DNA of 64,000 nt from Asparagopsis taxiformis. Its lineage: Eukaryota; Rhodophyta; Florideophyceae; Bonnemaisoniales; Bonnemaisoniaceae. Location of the stretch: the NCBI GenBank assembly GCA_030407315.1, contig JALQPE010001855.1:107632-171631 (forward strand), written 5' to 3'. Below the pieces are notes generated by a model that did not search any database, was not told the origin of the DNA, and saw only the letters and a list, made by a program, of their open reading frames with translations. A program made the position numbers and the translations under genes. Below are positions 40,823 to 50,422 of this stretch, piece after piece; the stretch's first letter is position 1; each line of letters starts with the position of its first letter.

Positions 40823-43800
40823 AGCCTAAACCTTCCAATGTGCCGTCACGCCCTCGCTTTGCATGGGATTCCAAGACAGTCCCCTGGACTGATGGAAAAG
40901 GGAATCAAGACGAGTACGCTGAATCCGTTCGCTTGTGGAAGGCTTTTCATGATTTATTACCCGATAATAATGGCAATAAGATACCAAAAGAGTTGCAAGG
41001 CCTTATGTTGCAGAGCCAGCTATACGGCCGAGCTCGTGACCTCTGCAAATCAATACCGGAAAGCACTATTCAGTCTGTTGATGGTGCTACTGCGATTGTT
41101 AATGCCATTTTCAAGCGTGATCCACTTGCTGTTGTGAGTGAGGTATACCAAGACTACAATGTATTACTGAATACAAGGCGCTACCCGAATGAGTCGTTCA
41201 AAAATTTCGAGTCGCGTTTCGAAGCTCAAGTATCTAAGTTTAACGCGCATTCTACTGAGACGAAACTGTCTGCTGCTCTTACAGCTTTTATGCTATTAGC
41301 AAACTCCAATATTGACAGCAACCAAAGAGTTGCTATTCTTGCTGCTTCCGCCCCGCGAGTGAGTGAACAAGACAGCAACCTCTCGACTACTGCATGTTTA
41401 CAAGCTGTTACCTACAGCTCTATTGCAACAGTACTACGACAATGTGACAAAACAGTCACTAACGGCCCCTATACTGATAGCAGTAGCTCCTTGCAGGCTA
41501 ACTACATTTCGCGTCCTCTGCGTCGCAACCGGAATCGTCTCTCTGCAGAGCAGCTTGCTGCTGTAAAGGCACGAAGCCGTTGCCGTAAGTGTCGGCAGAT
41601 TGGACACTGGGCTGTTGATCATAATGCTGATGGTTCTTTGAAGTCACCAAACTCTACACCAGCCACTGACACAAATGGTTCTACATTTCCATCAACTGTT
41701 ACAAATCAAGCTAAGAAGTCTGTCACCTTTAACATGGTTAAAATACACAGTAATGGTGTTGGTTCAGATGTGCGGGAACCGATTGGTCCCCTTCTTGATG
41801 ATGGGGCCCCTTACAGTGGGCTTGGCTGGAATGAATTGAAACTACTCCAGAAATTCATTTGCCCGAATTGGACTGGATCGCTAGACCCTATACCTGATTC
41901 TATTGCCGACAGGCCTTATTGGCAGTATGGATCAGGCAATCATGCAAGTGACACACGTCGGATACTTGGATCCATTTTATTGGAGGCTTCATGTGACGAT
42001 GGGAGTGTCGTCAGCATTCGACACTTGGTAATCGATGGCTCATCTCAATGGGTCATAGGCCGCAATGTTACTAAACACTGTGATATATTGCACATTGGGA
42101 AGAATGTGCTACAACTACCTTGCAACAGTGAAGGTCTATCATACGGAAGTATCTCTCTTGTCAACAGAGATATGCATAGCTATGTACCATATCCATGTTT
42201 CTTATCAAGAGAAAGAGAGCTTTCCAGTGCAGAGAGCTCTACTATATTTTGTGCTGCAGCAAGCATCGAAGATTCAAACTGCTCCCGGCCGTGGTCTGAA
42301 ATGCGCAAAATAATTGACAAAGTACACCGCCATGTTTGCGGTCATTCGTCGTACACTGATATCAAGATTTTGCTCACACGAAATGGGATATGGAGCAATG
42401 AGGTTCAGAAGTATCTACATCGCCTCCTAGAATCATGTGCTCACTGTAGTACTACTCATGAGCCCAAGCAAGCAAGGAAAGTATCATTAAGTTCAATGAG
42501 CAGACAATTTAACCATGTGGTCTGTATTGATCACCTGCATCTTGGTGATATGAGGGTAATTCACATAATGGACTCTGTGACACGATACTCAACAGGGGCA
42601 GTAGTACCTGATACATCAATGAATCACGCAATTACTGCATTCGAATCCCATTGGGTCTCAGCATTCTGGCCACCTGATTGTGTACTGTATGATCCTGCTT
42701 TTGGAAACAAGAAATTTCTCAATTATTTGGAGAAACTTGGGATTGAACCCCGTCTAATACCGCCTCGTCGTCATAACAAAAATGTCATCGAATCAAAACA
42801 CCGTGTGATTCGAGATATTTTCATTCGCCTGGAACATGAGCTGAAAGGTTCGCCGGAAGACCGTGAACTGCTTGTACAGCAGGCTCTTCGAATATCCAAT
42901 GATCTTTATGGCAATGATGTTATGTCCGCCCATGAACTAGCAAAGGGATACACACGTCCTATCGAATCTGGAAGTACTCCAGCTCTAGTTCCTGATGATA
43001 TACAGACTGCACACGACGAGTTACTAGCCAAACGAAAGTTGAATTTAATACTGCGTTCTAAGTCAGTGGCTGATACTCCTATTCATGTTGGTGATACTGT
43101 ACAAATTTACATCAGGCAGCAAAATGAAAAGAGAGGAAAGTGGTCTGGCCCACGACAAGTGCTATCCTATGATCATAAGTCACGTACAGTGACTGTACCT
43201 GGCTCACGTGGCCAAAAAGTATCTGCTGCAGTTGAGGATGTTCGACACTCTATATCAGGAAATATGCTTGCCAGCGCTATTCAAGACGCCATCGACACTG
43301 TTGAGAGATGTACTGACGCTTCCATTGATGAGATTAGTTCTGATGAGCAAAATGATGTAGATGAAAATGCAGGACTTCCATCTACACACTTACAGGATGT
43401 AAGTGACTTTGACATGTCCCAACAAGACATTCCACTGTGCACTATCTCGGATTCACGACCTGCAGAATCTGTATCTGTTCCTGTCAGCGAAAGTGCAACG
43501 TTTCCCTCTGTCGGGGACAGTATTGACGTGTACTGGCCATTAGACAAGATGTACTACTCCGGGAAAGTATCTCAGATTGATGACCAATTATACACTATCA
43601 ATTATGATGATGGAGATTGTGAAAAAGTACTGTTGACTGATGAAAAATGGAAATTTTCAACTTCTGCCAAATCAGTTACAAGTAATGAAATTACAATTAC
43701 GCCTGGCGAATGTCTTTCCAGTAATCAAGACGAAGTGATGGACCAGTACTACCAGATGTTTGGTAACAAAGACTTCATGTCCTTCCAAGCCCAAAGCCTA

Positions 43801-44511
43801 CCCTCTTATATCACATATAACGCTTACAAAAAAGAGGAAGAAGCTTTTATGAAGACCGTGCGAGAAATTCCTATAGAAAATGTTCCGCCAGATGGAAATA
43901 TCATTACTAGCCATGTCATATACAAGGTCAAGCAATGTGATGATGGGTCAAGAACTATGAAAGCACGTATTGCACCGCATGGAAATAAGGATCGTGAGAA
44001 ACACACCCTCAAATCAGACTCTTCCACTTGTCCGCCTGTTGGTATTCGTATCCTACTCTCACTTGCTGTTTTATTCAAATGGACAATTGCCAAAATTGAC
44101 TTTAAAAACGCTTTCCTACAAACAGGAAAGGCAGCGCGTGATGTCTATGTGGTACCTCCTCATGAATGTTCAAACAAGAAAAATTATTGGTTGTTACTAA
44201 CAGCCGCATACGGACTTGTCAATGCCAATGCGAAATGGCAAGACATGAGCGATGACTTCTTGTTTTCTATTGGTTTTAACCAGCTTGTATATGTACCCCA
44301 GTTGTTCTATTCTTTCGCAAAAAACAGCTTACAAGTTGTTGCAGTCAAAGTTGTGGATGACATATTGTTTGCTGGTCCCAGACATATTCTGGAAGGTATT
44401 ATTGCAGATATTGCAGCATCATATGTTCTCGGAACAATCGTGTATGGGCCAGGCCAGTTCATGTTTTTTGGGCTTTCTATTAATCAAGACGAAGAATACT
44501 CCATTACGGTC
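40813..44511 (+). CDS. Element F Gag-Pol, part 1: Gag, protease, integrase, Tudor-like domain, RT
   Basis: The start is the ATG in the primer-binding site. Gag spans about 1-250. The zinc knuckle CRKCRQIGHWAVDH (257-270) has spacing CX2CX4HX4H, with His in place of the last Cys. Protease has LLDDGAPYSG (327-336). Integrase has an HHCC module near 505-543, Asp573 (CIDHLHL), Asp627 (YDPAFGN) and Glu660 (VIESKH), a DD32E spacing. A Tudor-like stretch covers about 897-952 (VGDSIDVYWP, then YYSGKV, then DDGDCEKV). RT has KVVDDILFAG at about 1180. The frame is broken at 44511 by element G and resumes at 49241. Confidence 0.9.
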
Positions 44512-44694
44512 TGTTAGAAGGAGAATGAATCCTTACCTCTTTATTGCGTAAGTCTGTGATCTGCTTTTATAGGTTTTTGTTTGTTTCACTCTCGCCGGCG
44601 TCCCGGCGGTGCGTCGGACAGCTGTCTTTTGTTAGCATCCTGACTGATTTGGTCACTGCCTCTTGGCGACTTCTTGTTTGTTAGCATCCTGACA
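44512..44694 (-). repeat. 3' LTR of element G (long form)
   Basis: On the minus strand it begins TGTCAGGATGCTAACAAA, and the 16-bp TCAGGATGCTAACAAA recurs 49 bp later (plus-strand copies at 44628-44643 and 44677-44692). The 5' LTR has only one copy. AATAAA lies about 25 bp before the end. The last 36 codons of the polyprotein lie inside this LTR. Confidence 0.88.
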
Positions 44695-47600
44695 CGCCCC
44701 CTGTCGCCAAGGGGCGGTGAGCTAGTTTGGTCGTTGACGGGAGGGTTTAGGAGTTGTATAGATGTTGATATGCGCTGGAATGCGGGGTTCGAGAGTGGCT
44801 TTGTAAATATGTCTGCTAACATTTCGTCCGTTGGTTTGTAGAGTAGCCTGATTTGTTGGTTGTTGATGTTGTCGATAATGTGGTGGTACCGTATGTCTAT
44901 GAATTTGCGTCGTTTAGTTGGTGCCGTTTGTGTCGCGATTTGCAGTGCCGATTGTGAGTCGGTATATGTGGTGATGGCGTGCTGCTGCGGGATGATGCGG
45001 AGTTCTTTGAGTAGTCCAGCGATCCAGTTCGTTTGTCTGATTGTATCGGATATAGATATGAATTCTGCGTCGCATGTGCTGAGTGCAACGAGAGATTGTC
45101 GTTGGGAGGCCCAGTGGATGGGGGAACCGTGGAGTAGGTGTAATGAGCCTGAGATAGATTTTCTTGTGGTCTTGTCGTTAGCAAAATCTGCGTCGGCATA
45201 GGATATGAGTGGATCGTCGTGGGGTGTGGAGGGGAAGGAGATGCCGAAGGAGGGGGTATGTTTGAGGAAGCGGATAAGTCTCTTTAGATGCTTCCAGTGT
45301 CGCTGTGTCGGTTTGTGCGATGCGCGAGCGAGGGCGTTGATGAAGAATTGGAGCTCGGGGCGTGTGCAGTCCGTCAGGTATCGTAGCTCGCCGATGACTT
45401 CACGGTAAGTGGTGCATATTGTGTCGTCTTGGGGTTCGTCCGGGCCTGGCGGGGATAAGTCAATTCCATCGGAGTACAGCCTTTCTATTGGTTTGGCGTC
45501 GGTCATATTCGTTTTGGAGACGACGGAGCGTATGATATGCGGTTGGGCTATGTGAACTCCTTGCGGGGTTTGTGTAATATGCCAGTTGAGGTAGCGGGAC
45601 GGAAAGCCAAGCCGTTTCACGCTGTATTTTGTGCAAAGCGTCTGGTGTAGTTCGTCCAGTAGAGGTTGGTGCGTCGCGCAAGCCAGGAAATCGTCAATTG
45701 TCATTGCTACGAAAATGTATCCGGTGGGTGTGAATTTTGTGAAGCAGCAGGGGTCGGACTTTAGCTGTGTGAAGTTGTGGGTAGTGAGGAAATCGCGGGC
45801 GCCGTCGCAAAATATGCGGCCGCCTTGCCTTGTTCCATAGAGGTTCCTTTCCAGTGTACCTGCTGGTTCTGGGTGTTTGAGTGAGCCGTCGAAGAGGGGG
45901 TGCTGCTTTATGAATACGGGGGTTTTGTGTGAAAATGGTTCGTGTAGGTACGCTGACGTGATGTCGAAGTGCTCTATGGGTATGCGGTGAGCAGATGCGT
46001 GGCAGAGCAGCAGCCGGATTGTGGTTTTGTCTGCCGTGAATGTAGCCGTTGTGGCCGGGTCGAAGTGGGTGTGTGGGAGCATCATGTCGCCACGGACGGC
46101 GCATCGAGCCTTCCGTTCTATGATTTTGTCATTGTTATCTCGCTTGTACCTGTACGTCATTGTGAGGGGAATGGGCTTGGCGTTGGGTGGAATCAGGTGA
46201 CGGGGTGTCCATTTGATGGCTTGCATGTTATCGAGTTTCTGTAATTCAGCGTCGTGTGCTTCCGCCCATTCTATTGCGTCTGGGTATTTTTGAGCGCTGC
46301 GATGTGATTTTGGGGCGGGCGTGTGGGCTGATATTGCGGAAGGTATGGTTGCTCTTTGGTTGGTTGGTGTAATGGCTGTGAATATCATGGATGGGCGGTG
46401 GGAGGGGTCTTGGTCCGGGTAGTATGGGTGGAAGTTGAGTGCAGACATGTGTAGATCCTTGCCGGTGGTCAGATCTTGTGCCCTTATAGTATTGGTGTCT
46501 ATGCCGTGAAGGTATCTGACTGTGATCGCACGCGGTTGTAGTTTCGTTTTGGGGGAAAGAACCGGGGCGTGACCGATTTGACCGAAGGCGAATAGGCGTT
46601 GGATGTCTGGTGGTGTTCCGTACCAATCGGTATGCGGGAGGCGGCCTGTGGTGGAATGGAGTGTGATGTTGCGTTTGAACGTGGAATCGTGCAAGGCGTC
46701 GTCCCAAAATGTGTCGTCTAACTGGCTGTGAGCCAAGTTTGCGCGAACTGCGTTGAGAAGTGTGCCGTTGATTCGTTCGGCGAGGCTGTTTTGTTCCGGC
46801 GTGTGAGGGACGGTTTTGATGTGAGTGATTCCGCGTTCGTGGAGTGCACTTGTGAGGGCCTGAGCGAGGTACTCTTTGGCGTTGTCTGTGCGAAGGAATC
46901 TTGGGTAGGTTCCATGAATGTTATGTACGTGCTCCAAGTATTGTATAGTGAGCTGAGGGATGTGAGAGCGGTCTGGAATCGTGTATGTGGTCATGTGTCG
47001 TGATTTTGTGTCGACGAATGTGAGGATGTAACGGTTGCCGTGCCTGGATGTAGGTGTGAGTGGTCCACAGACGTCGGAAGAGATATGTTGACCAAGTTGG
47101 TGTGTGTGCGTGGTCGGTTTATGGGGGGCTTTGCGGATTTTTGCTATTGCGCAAGCACTGCAGGTGAATTTAGGTTGGGCCGTGTCGTCGTTGTTCGCGA
47201 GTACGGGTAGCATGCGGTGCTCGCACATTTTTTGGATGGTTTGGGGATTGGCGTGTGCCAGTTGTAGGTGTAAGTCGCGGTGAGACGTTGTCGTCGGTGT
47301 GGGTGACGGTGTGGTGGGAGCGGGTGGTGTGGGATGGGGTGGGTGCGTTGCCGCTCTGTGTTTGGGTAGTTTGGGGGATGTTATTTTGCGTGTGAAAAGG
47401 GGGGGTAGGGTTTGGCGGGGCTTGTGTGGTGTGTGCTGTTGTTTTGGTGCGCTTGGTGCGGCAGGAGGTGTAACTTGTGGTGTTCTAGTTGGTGGGGGGT
47501 GAGCTGGGGGTGGCACAATACCGCTGAGGATTGGTTGTGGAGGTGGTGGCGGGGGAGGTTGGTACGTTTTTGGGGGAGCGGCTACTGTGGGTGGTGAGGG

Positions 47601-49016
47601 TTTGGGACGGGGAAGAGGTGGTTTTGTTCGCCATGGTCGATCCCATTGTATTTTCTTCTTGCTCCTTGTGTTTTGAGCTGGGGTGTCCGGGATGGGTTGA
47701 CGTGAGTTGATGGAGGAATTCGTGGCTGAGTGCTGTGGGGAGGGGGGAGGTGTATTTCGGGTCGTTCTGGCCGTGTGACACGTGGGTTGAGTGACCTCGC
47801 GGAAGGTGTAGAGGCCGTTATGGAAGTCCGCAAGTTTTATTTGAGTTCGGCTTCCATGTGGGCGGAGGTAAGCCGCTTCAGGGGTGAAGGTAACGTTGCC
47901 GTGGTTGGCTGCTATTGAGTGAACGGCAAGTAGGTTGTGGCCGATGGAAGGGGAGCATACGGCATTAGGTAAGTGAAGCGTCGTGTTCCTCGCTTGTATC
48001 TGTATGGGTCCGGTGTGGGTGATGGGGTATAGGCGGTTAGCGGCTGTTTTGGTGAAGCGGTTGGGGCTGCATCGGGTCATGTTTGGTGTGGGCGATGTGA
48101 CGTGGGATGGGAGCGCTCCGGAGTCTAGTATGTATGACTTACCCGGTTCAGATACATCGATAGTATTGTGGGGGTCCGTGAGAGACTCCAGGTCTACAGA
48201 CAGGCGTTCAGGGGCGACGTGCGTGACATTGTGTGCGAACGGCTTGTGGTCGATTGCCTTTAGTGGTCGACGAAGTGTGTTGGGGTGTCTGGGGCGTGTT
48301 CGGCACTCTTGTGTGTTGTGTGTATGCGAGCGATGGTATGTGCACCATTTGGTGGGCGGATTGCGTCTGGGGTAGCGAGGGGTGGGGAACGCCGGGGGGA
48401 GTAGTGCCTGTGTGTGCGTTCGCTGCGGAATTGGTGTGCGGTTTTTTATGTTCGCTTCCATGCGTCGCAGGCGTATGACGACATCGGAGATGTGTGTGGG
48501 GGGGTCTAATGTGAGTAGATCGTGTGCTATGCGGTAGTCGAGGTTGTTACGTAGGCCCAGGAGTAAGAACTTGATCGTGGTGGATTCGGAATCGATGCCG
48601 GGGTAATTGGCGTTGCGCATCTCTATGCGCATGGCGTCGTGTTCGCTGAGGTACGTGTCGAGATCCATGTCTGCGGTGAGGGTAATAGATCTTGCACGTT
48701 CTTCTAGAAGTGCGTGCGGTAGTGAGGTTGATTCTCGAAGGTGGTTCAGGATCTGTGATGCGAGCAGGTGAGGTGGTGAGGCGAGTGTGTCGTCTGATAG
48801 GCGTGTTGCGATGGATTCCGGTGTGCTGGATAGGATTATGAGGCTCAGTTTTTCTTGTTCCAATTTGAATTTGGCGAATTCTTCCGGGTCGGCAGGCGCT
48901 GTGGTGCTGGGATCTAGGTGCTGGGCGAGGCCTAGGTCTGCAGCGAGGGCCTGAAGGGTCCGTTTCCAGAAGCGTTGATTCGCGGGGGACAGTGTGGGGA
49001 GGCGAGCGGAGTCCAT
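44586..49016 (-). CDS. Element G Gag-Pol polyprotein (1476 aa)
   Basis: ATG at 49016 starts MDSARLPTLSPANQRF. Gag runs to about 230 and ends in the knuckle WCTYHRSHTHNTQEC (CX2HX4HX4C). Protease has YILDSGALPSH near 300. A proline-rich linker precedes integrase. The integrase zinc module has LAHANPQ and CSAC; its DD35E core runs SSDVCGP, RTDNAKEY, LAERING. RT has MTIDDFLA near 1106. RNase H has SYADADFA and LSTCDAEF; then the Copia tail MLADIFTKPL. About 36 further residues are encoded inside the 3' LTR. No stop or frameshift, so it is potentially autonomous. Confidence 0.93.
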   Translation of the reverse strand: MDSARLPTLSPANQRFWKRTLQALAADLGLAQHLDPSTTAPADPEEFAKFKLEQEKLSLIILSSTPESIATRLSDDTLASPPHLLASQILNHLRESTSLPHALLEERARSITLTADMDLDTYLSEHDAMRIEMRNANYPGIDSESTTIKFLLLGLRNNLDYRIAHDLLTLDPPTHISDVVIRLRRMEANIKNRTPIPQRTHTQALLPPAFPTPRYPRRNPPTKWCTYHRSHTHNTQECRTRPRHPNTLRRPLKAIDHKPFAHNVTHVAPERLSVDLESLTDPHNTIDVSEPGKSYILDSGALPSHVTSPTPNMTRCSPNRFTKTAANRLYPITHTGPIQIQARNTTLHLPNAVCSPSIGHNLLAVHSIAANHGNVTFTPEAAYLRPHGSRTQIKLADFHNGLYTFREVTQPTCHTARTTRNTPPPSPQHSATNSSINSRQPIPDTPAQNTRSKKKIQWDRPWRTKPPLPRPKPSPPTVAAPPKTYQPPPPPPPQPILSGIVPPPAHPPPTRTPQVTPPAAPSAPKQQHTPHKPRQTLPPLFTRKITSPKLPKHRAATHPPHPTPPAPTTPSPTPTTTSHRDLHLQLAHANPQTIQKMCEHRMLPVLANNDDTAQPKFTCSACAIAKIRKAPHKPTTHTHQLGQHISSDVCGPLTPTSRHGNRYILTFVDTKSRHMTTYTIPDRSHIPQLTIQYLEHVHNIHGTYPRFLRTDNAKEYLAQALTSALHERGITHIKTVPHTPEQNSLAERINGTLLNAVRANLAHSQLDDTFWDDALHDSTFKRNITLHSTTGRLPHTDWYGTPPDIQRLFAFGQIGHAPVLSPKTKLQPRAITVRYLHGIDTNTIRAQDLTTGKDLHMSALNFHPYYPDQDPSHRPSMIFTAITPTNQRATIPSAISAHTPAPKSHRSAQKYPDAIEWAEAHDAELQKLDNMQAIKWTPRHLIPPNAKPIPLTMTYRYKRDNNDKIIERKARCAVRGDMMLPHTHFDPATTATFTADKTTIRLLLCHASAHRIPIEHFDITSAYLHEPFSHKTPVFIKQHPLFDGSLKHPEPAGTLERNLYGTRQGGRIFCDGARDFLTTHNFTQLKSDPCCFTKFTPTGYIFVAMTIDDFLACATHQPLLDELHQTLCTKYSVKRLGFPSRYLNWHITQTPQGVHIAQPHIIRSVVSKTNMTDAKPIERLYSDGIDLSPPGPDEPQDDTICTTYREVIGELRYLTDCTRPELQFFINALARASHKPTQRHWKHLKRLIRFLKHTPSFGISFPSTPHDDPLISYADADFANDKTTRKSISGSLHLLHGSPIHWASQRQSLVALSTCDAEFISISDTIRQTNWIAGLLKELRIIPQQHAITTYTDSQSALQIATQTAPTKRRKFIDIRYHHIIDNINNQQIRLLYKPTDEMLADIFTKPLSNPAFQRISTSIQLLNPPVNDQTSSPPLGDRGRVRMLTNKKSPRGSDQISQDANKRQLSDAPPGRRRE

Positions 49017-49087
49017 TGTTGTCGCGGGTGGGTCGTCGCGAGATGAGAAAGGGTGTGTAGGGTGATCGTGAGTCGCAGTGGGCGGGA

Positions 49088-49101
49088 ATTAGCCCATAAC
49101 C
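49088..49101 (-). other. Primer-binding site of G, initiator tRNA-Met half-tRNA type
   Basis: On the minus strand GGTTATGGGC directly follows the 5' LTR, giving ten complementary bases to the anticodon arm before the match ends. The ATG inside is followed by GGC and a stop. Confidence 0.7.
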
Positions 49102-49235
49102 TGTTTGAAGGAGAATGAATCCTTACCTCTTTATTGCGTAAGTCTGTGATCTGCTTTTATAGGTTTTTGTTTGTTTCACTCTCGCCGGCGTCCCGGCGGT
49201 GCGTCGGACAGCTGTCTTTTGTTAGCATCCTGACA
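49102..49235 (-). repeat. 5' LTR of element G (short form)
   Basis: 134 bp. It contains one copy of TCAGGATGCTAACAAA and lacks the 49-bp block of the 3' LTR. Confidence 0.92.
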
Positions 49236-49240
49236 CGGTC

Positions 49241-50074
49241 GATGCAGACCAAAAATTAGACCGTTTGGAACCTTTTCCAATTGATCGCATACGACGCAAA
49301 CAAATTGATGCAGCACTCAACGATGTTGAACTATCGTCATTTCGCTCTTTCAACAGCTCTATTGGTTGGTTGGGTATTTCTGCTTCACCTTTCTGCGCTC
49401 ATACTGCTAGCTACTTACAGCAGAAGAGTCCCAAACCAACTGTCAGCCATTTGGTTACACAAATCAATATGCTGCGCAAATTGAAAAAGCTTGGTACTTG
49501 TATTAAGTTCAAGCGCCCCACTCTCTGCATACCGCATTCGATTTCTATTTTGGTATTTTCAGATGCCAGCAAAATTTATGATATAGGTCAACTTGGTTAT
49601 GTTGCAGGTCTTCTAATTGGCACGTTGGAATGCGGTTCAGTGTTCCATACTCTATCATGGACTTCGCATAGGTCCAAAAGGCCTGTGAAGTCGACTGGTT
49701 CAGCGGAAATTCTAGCTGCTGCTGCTGGTATTGATGAAGGGAAGCTTCTTGTGAAAGCTTTTCAAACGCTTCTGGACATGTATATCTCACATATCATCAT
49801 TGTTGATTCCAAAGATCTGTTTTCTACACTATCCACATGCAGAAGTGCTACGGACCGCTCTATTAGAGCAGATGTCAGTGTCATGCGTTATGAATTTGAG
49901 ACACAGAATGTCAATCAAATTATGTGGATCCCTGGTAATCTGAATCTTGCCGACCCATTGACGAAGCCAAACAGTCCTCTCATATCTTTATTGCAGCTTG
50001 CAATGTACTCCAGTGAGATCCCTACGTCATTTACAAATGCATTGAGCAGGAGTACTGCTCGATCTACTGGTTAG
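49241..50074 (+). CDS. Element F pol, part 2: end of RT and RNase H
   Basis: Directly continues the frame of part 1 across the G insertion (SITV joined to DADQKLDRLEPF). RNase H motifs are VFSDASKIYD near the start and VDSKDLFS in the middle; the tail NLADPLTKP is the Copia RNase H end. Stop at 50072-50074, 23 bases before the 3' LTR. Full F length without G is 1510 aa. Confidence 0.9.
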   Translation, partial: DADQKLDRLEPFPIDRIRRKQIDAALNDVELSSFRSFNSSIGWLGISASPFCAHTASYLQQKSPKPTVSHLVTQINMLRKLKKLGTCIKFKRPTLCIPHSISILVFSDASKIYDIGQLGYVAGLLIGTLECGSVFHTLSWTSHRSKRPVKSTGSAEILAAAAGIDEGKLLVKAFQTLLDMYISHIIIVDSKDLFSTLSTCRSATDRSIRADVSVMRYEFETQNVNQIMWIPGNLNLADPLTKPNSPLISLLQLAMYSSEIPTSFTNALSRSTARSTG

Positions 50075-50097
50075 TCAACCCCTCGAAAAGGGATGAG

Positions 50098-50417
50098 TGT
50101 TTATCATTTCTCCTTTTGATAACCATGACATTCACACGTGTTCCAATGATACACGTTGCCAACGTTCAGCTTGCGATTTGCAATTTCGAGGAGAGTATTA
50201 CATGGCACTCTAACTACCGACCATGATATTCAGTGATTAGAACAGTGTGAACTCACCTGCAATTTTTACTCCACTGATTCATTCACCCTGTTCTACGCCA
50301 CCTAGAATTAGTACATATAGCCTGCTCCTTCCTCCCTATCAACTGGATAGCTACCGAAGATTACAGAACACTTTACTTGTACTTTTCTCGGTCCTCACAA
50401 CACCATTCATTTTCATT
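50098..50417 (+). repeat. 3' LTR of element F
   Basis: 320 bp, appears identical to the 5' LTR, so F is young even though it already hosts G. Confidence 0.92.
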
Positions 50418-50422
50418 GTCAC

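Larger units (their letters stand above)
44512..49235 (-). mobile_element. Copia LTR retrotransposon G, nested in F
   Basis: 5' LTR 49102-49235 (134 bp) and 3' LTR 44512-44694 (183 bp, with an extra 49 bp). Target duplication CGGTC at 44507-44511 and 49236-49240. Primer-binding site GGTTATGGGC and polypurine tract AGGGGGCG. One open frame of 1476 codons. The only visible difference between the shared LTR parts is near the R/U5 end, so it is young. Confidence 0.94.
40490..50417 (+). mobile_element. Copia LTR retrotransposon F, inserted in the cysteine-rich gene and split by G
   Basis: LTRs of 320 bp at 40490-40809 and 50098-50417. Target duplication GTCAC at 40485-40489 and 50418-50422. Without G and its duplicated CGGTC, F is about 5.2 kb with one 1510-codon frame. 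Polypurine tract GAAAAGGGATGAG before the 3' LTR. The LTR ends in ATT, not CA. With H it forms a divergent lineage (DD32E integrase, CCHH knuckle, DDG protease). Confidence 0.94.
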
